A DNA stretch of 44,223 nucleotides from CAYVAP01 sp964343195 (GTDB taxonomy: Bacteria; Bacteroidota; Bacteroidia; J057). Made by a program: the position numbers and the translations under genes. Positions 42,855 through 44,223 of this stretch are shown here, piece by piece. The stretch spans positions 1 through 44,223 of the forward strand of contig CAYFIR010000045.1 in NCBI GenBank assembly GCA_964343195.1. The letters are read 5' to 3'. Position 1 is the stretch's first letter, and every line of letters begins with the position of its first letter. The notes beneath the pieces were generated by a model. The model made no database searches. It had not been told where the DNA came from and saw only the letters and a list, made by a program, of their open reading frames with translations.

Positions 42855-43292
42855 TTATCGCTTGATTTTTGAAATGAGCTGTTTAGTCTTCCTGGGAGGT
42901 TTGGCCAGTTCTTTTCTGGCCAGTTTTATGGCATCTTCTACCAAGTGTTTAACTCCAATCTGCTGTAAGTCCGCGATTTGGTCAATGCGAACATGTCGGA
43001 TGGATCGTCCAGTCCCCTGAAGCAAACCTTCAGGATCTGGCAAGTGAGCTCCCTGGTTAAAGCTGATACTCATGTGCTGAGAATAGATGACGATTGAACA
43101 ATAGGCATCCCCGAGCTTCTCGGACAGCGTAAAAGTATCCACCAACGCATGGGTGTGATAGAAAAGTTCATTACAATCAGGATTCACCTCAAGGATAAAT
43201 TTTCGCAGGGTGTGAAACAGGTCAATTATTTCCTGGCTTTTGAGTTCCAGAAAGTGCTGAAAGTCGGGATGGATGGGTCTGGATTCGGACAT
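42855..43292 (-). CDS. DUF1801 domain protein
   Basis: A 145-residue cytoplasmic protein of the DUF1801 (YdhG-like) type. The N-terminal helix (FQHFLELKSQEIIDLFHTLRKFILEVNPDCNELFYHTHA) and the strand motifs YCSIVIYSQHMSISFNQGAHL and LLQGTGRSIRHVRI fit this family of small alpha/beta proteins. A basic tail (KELAKPPRKTKQLISKIKR) ends it. Biochemical role not established. It is convergent with the zinc-ribbon pair, 9 nt after that stop. Confidence 0.8.
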   Translation of the reverse strand: MSESRPIHPDFQHFLELKSQEIIDLFHTLRKFILEVNPDCNELFYHTHALVDTFTLSEKLGDAYCSIVIYSQHMSISFNQGAHLPDPEGLLQGTGRSIRHVRIDQIADLQQIGVKHLVEDAIKLARKELAKPPRKTKQLISKIKR

Positions 43293-43721
43293 AGCAGCAA
43301 TTAGTCGAAAATGCTTGTAAGCATGAAGTAATTGAGGATTTGTAGGATGGTCTGATGCCTGGGGCCTTCATGCGTTTCGGTGAGCTCCCCAGCCCTTGGG
43401 AACTGACCGCGTTCTCGCACCACCTGTTTGCTTGGGGAGGGCATCGTACTTATTTATAGGTTTCAGACCCGCTACTTTAGTGCAGGGGTTCGAAATTTTG
43501 GATTCGTATTTCGTGAGAAAAGCCTCTGACAGTCAGGCTATTGCTGTCTCATTAATTGGGGAGTTGAAACCACAAGTGCCTTCAGAATTAAGAAATTACC
43601 CATTCGGAATTCGTATAAAATGCTGATCGACAGCACTTTCAACTACGAACATCGGGCTCCGTTGAGCGCAGCGAAATCACGCGAATAGCGAGAAACTCCG
43701 AACTTATTCCACTGATTAGGA
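43293..43721. other. Intergenic region without recognised gene
   Basis: About 430 nt. The only open frame (near 43396-43626) has no recognisable features. No terminal inverted repeats matching the elements near 7 kb were found. Confidence 0.45.
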
Positions 43722-44159
43722 TCAAAGTTTGAGACCATCCAGCATCTGCCCCTGGTCAACAGCCAGTTCCGGGAGCTGCTCAATGTCGGTCCAGCGATAC
43801 TGAAATATCCTTCCCTTATCGTATTCGCCATCAGAAACCTCATGGCTAAACTCTGAAGGGGAGGTCTGGGCCAGTCGCATTTGAAAATAGTGCCGTTGGT
43901 GATATCGGCCGGATTCAGATTGCCATAGCAGGTCTCCAAGTGATATGACTGCTTCGAATTGCGTGAGTCCGGATTCTTCAAATACTTCTCTCACAACCGC
44001 AGCTTGTGGTGTTTCTCCCGGGTCAATGGTTCCACCCGGTACCTGCCACCCGGCCGAGGGAAGCCCCCGATGCTGGAAGATCAATAACTCCCAACCTGTG
44101 CTGGATTGTCTGACGATGTAGGCCAAAGCCTTTTGTCTGATAAGTTGTGCTTTTTCCAT
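43722..44159 (-). CDS. NUDIX hydrolase
   Basis: A 145-residue NUDIX protein with an intact box: GGTIDPGETPQAAVVREVFEESGL, where the REVFEE glutamates bind the metal. Before it stands the AYIVRQSSTGWELLIFQHRGLPSAGWQVPGG strand region. After it come ISLGDLLW, HYFQMRL and RIFQYRWTDIEQLPEL, as in enzymes acting on nucleoside diphosphate-linked substrates. The start is the first ATG of the frame; about 60 nt remain upstream in the window. Substrate not predictable. Confidence 0.92.
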   Translation of the reverse strand: MEKAQLIRQKALAYIVRQSSTGWELLIFQHRGLPSAGWQVPGGTIDPGETPQAAVVREVFEESGLTQFEAVISLGDLLWQSESGRYHQRHYFQMRLAQTSPSEFSHEVSDGEYDKGRIFQYRWTDIEQLPELAVDQGQMLDGLKL

Positions 44160-44223
44160 AAGATAACCTGAGTTTTGAGTTTCTGGGCTTCAATTCCAAT
44201 TGGAACAAGTAGCCTAAAGCAAG

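Noticed and set aside
43396..43626. Short open frame upstream of the NUDIX gene
   Set aside because: No motif, no signal, no conserved-looking composition, and isolated on the plus strand between minus-strand genes.

Overview
The window is chromosomal DNA of a Bacteroidota bacterium. The evidence is a giant secreted protein ending in a type IX secretion (T9SS) type-B / gliding-motility C-terminal domain, PKD-repeat architecture, secreted FG-GAP and DUF547 proteins, a CHAT/TPR protein, an effector-associated domain, and starts without Shine-Dalgarno sequences. The overall flavour resembles Saprospiria (Lewinella/Haliscomenobacter-like), but that placement is inference. I see no tRNA, rRNA, CRISPR array or intact transposase.

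Layout. 1-282: intergenic, with one copy of a hairpin-forming dispersed repeat and what looks like the right end of a small inverted-repeat element. 283-6128: a secreted FG-GAP/von Willebrand A protein, a secreted unknown, a VOC-fold protein, a trypsin-like protease fused to an effector-associated domain, and a membrane-protein/GNAT pair. 6433-7447: a stand-alone receiver protein whose stop codon doubles as the target duplication of a 188-bp MITE-like element, followed directly by a second MITE-like element. 7448-12626 (minus): a four-gene unit reading sigma factor, membrane anti-sigma factor, lipoprotein, exported TPR-CHAT caspase-like protein. 12816-15089: a GH13 lipoprotein and a DUF547 protein that abut tail to tail. 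15090-15549: an intergenic region packed with perfect hairpins. 15550-17127 (minus): the replicative helicase dnaB, preceded by a cluster of DnaA boxes. 17611-19552: a Stf0-type sulfotransferase and a mannose-1-phosphate guanylyltransferase, convergent on a shared terminator. 20134-40296: one gene of 6720 codons. 40474-42845: two overlapping paralogous zinc-ribbon membrane proteins. 42855-44159: a DUF1801 protein and a NUDIX hydrolase.

The most striking object is the giant gene. By eye it encodes 74 PKD domains, nearly all with two cysteines, then about four FN3-like domains and the T9SS sorting domain. From the 14th PKD domain onward the domains are not equivalent. They follow a strict A-B-C rotation with class-specific linkers and turns, giving a higher-order repeat of about 253 codons. 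I located 20 successive A domains at spacings of 750-768 nt, with six consecutive spacings of exactly 759 nt. Units identical in protein differ at most synonymous sites, which points to selection on the trimeric protein unit.

Other notable systems are the sigma/anti-sigma/lipoprotein/CHAT operon, whose caspase-like domain is predicted to lie outside the cytoplasm, the trypsin-EAD protein as an orphan conflict-system effector, and the DnaA-box cluster next to dnaB (regulatory region or origin). All domain calls were made by reading motifs; no database search was run.
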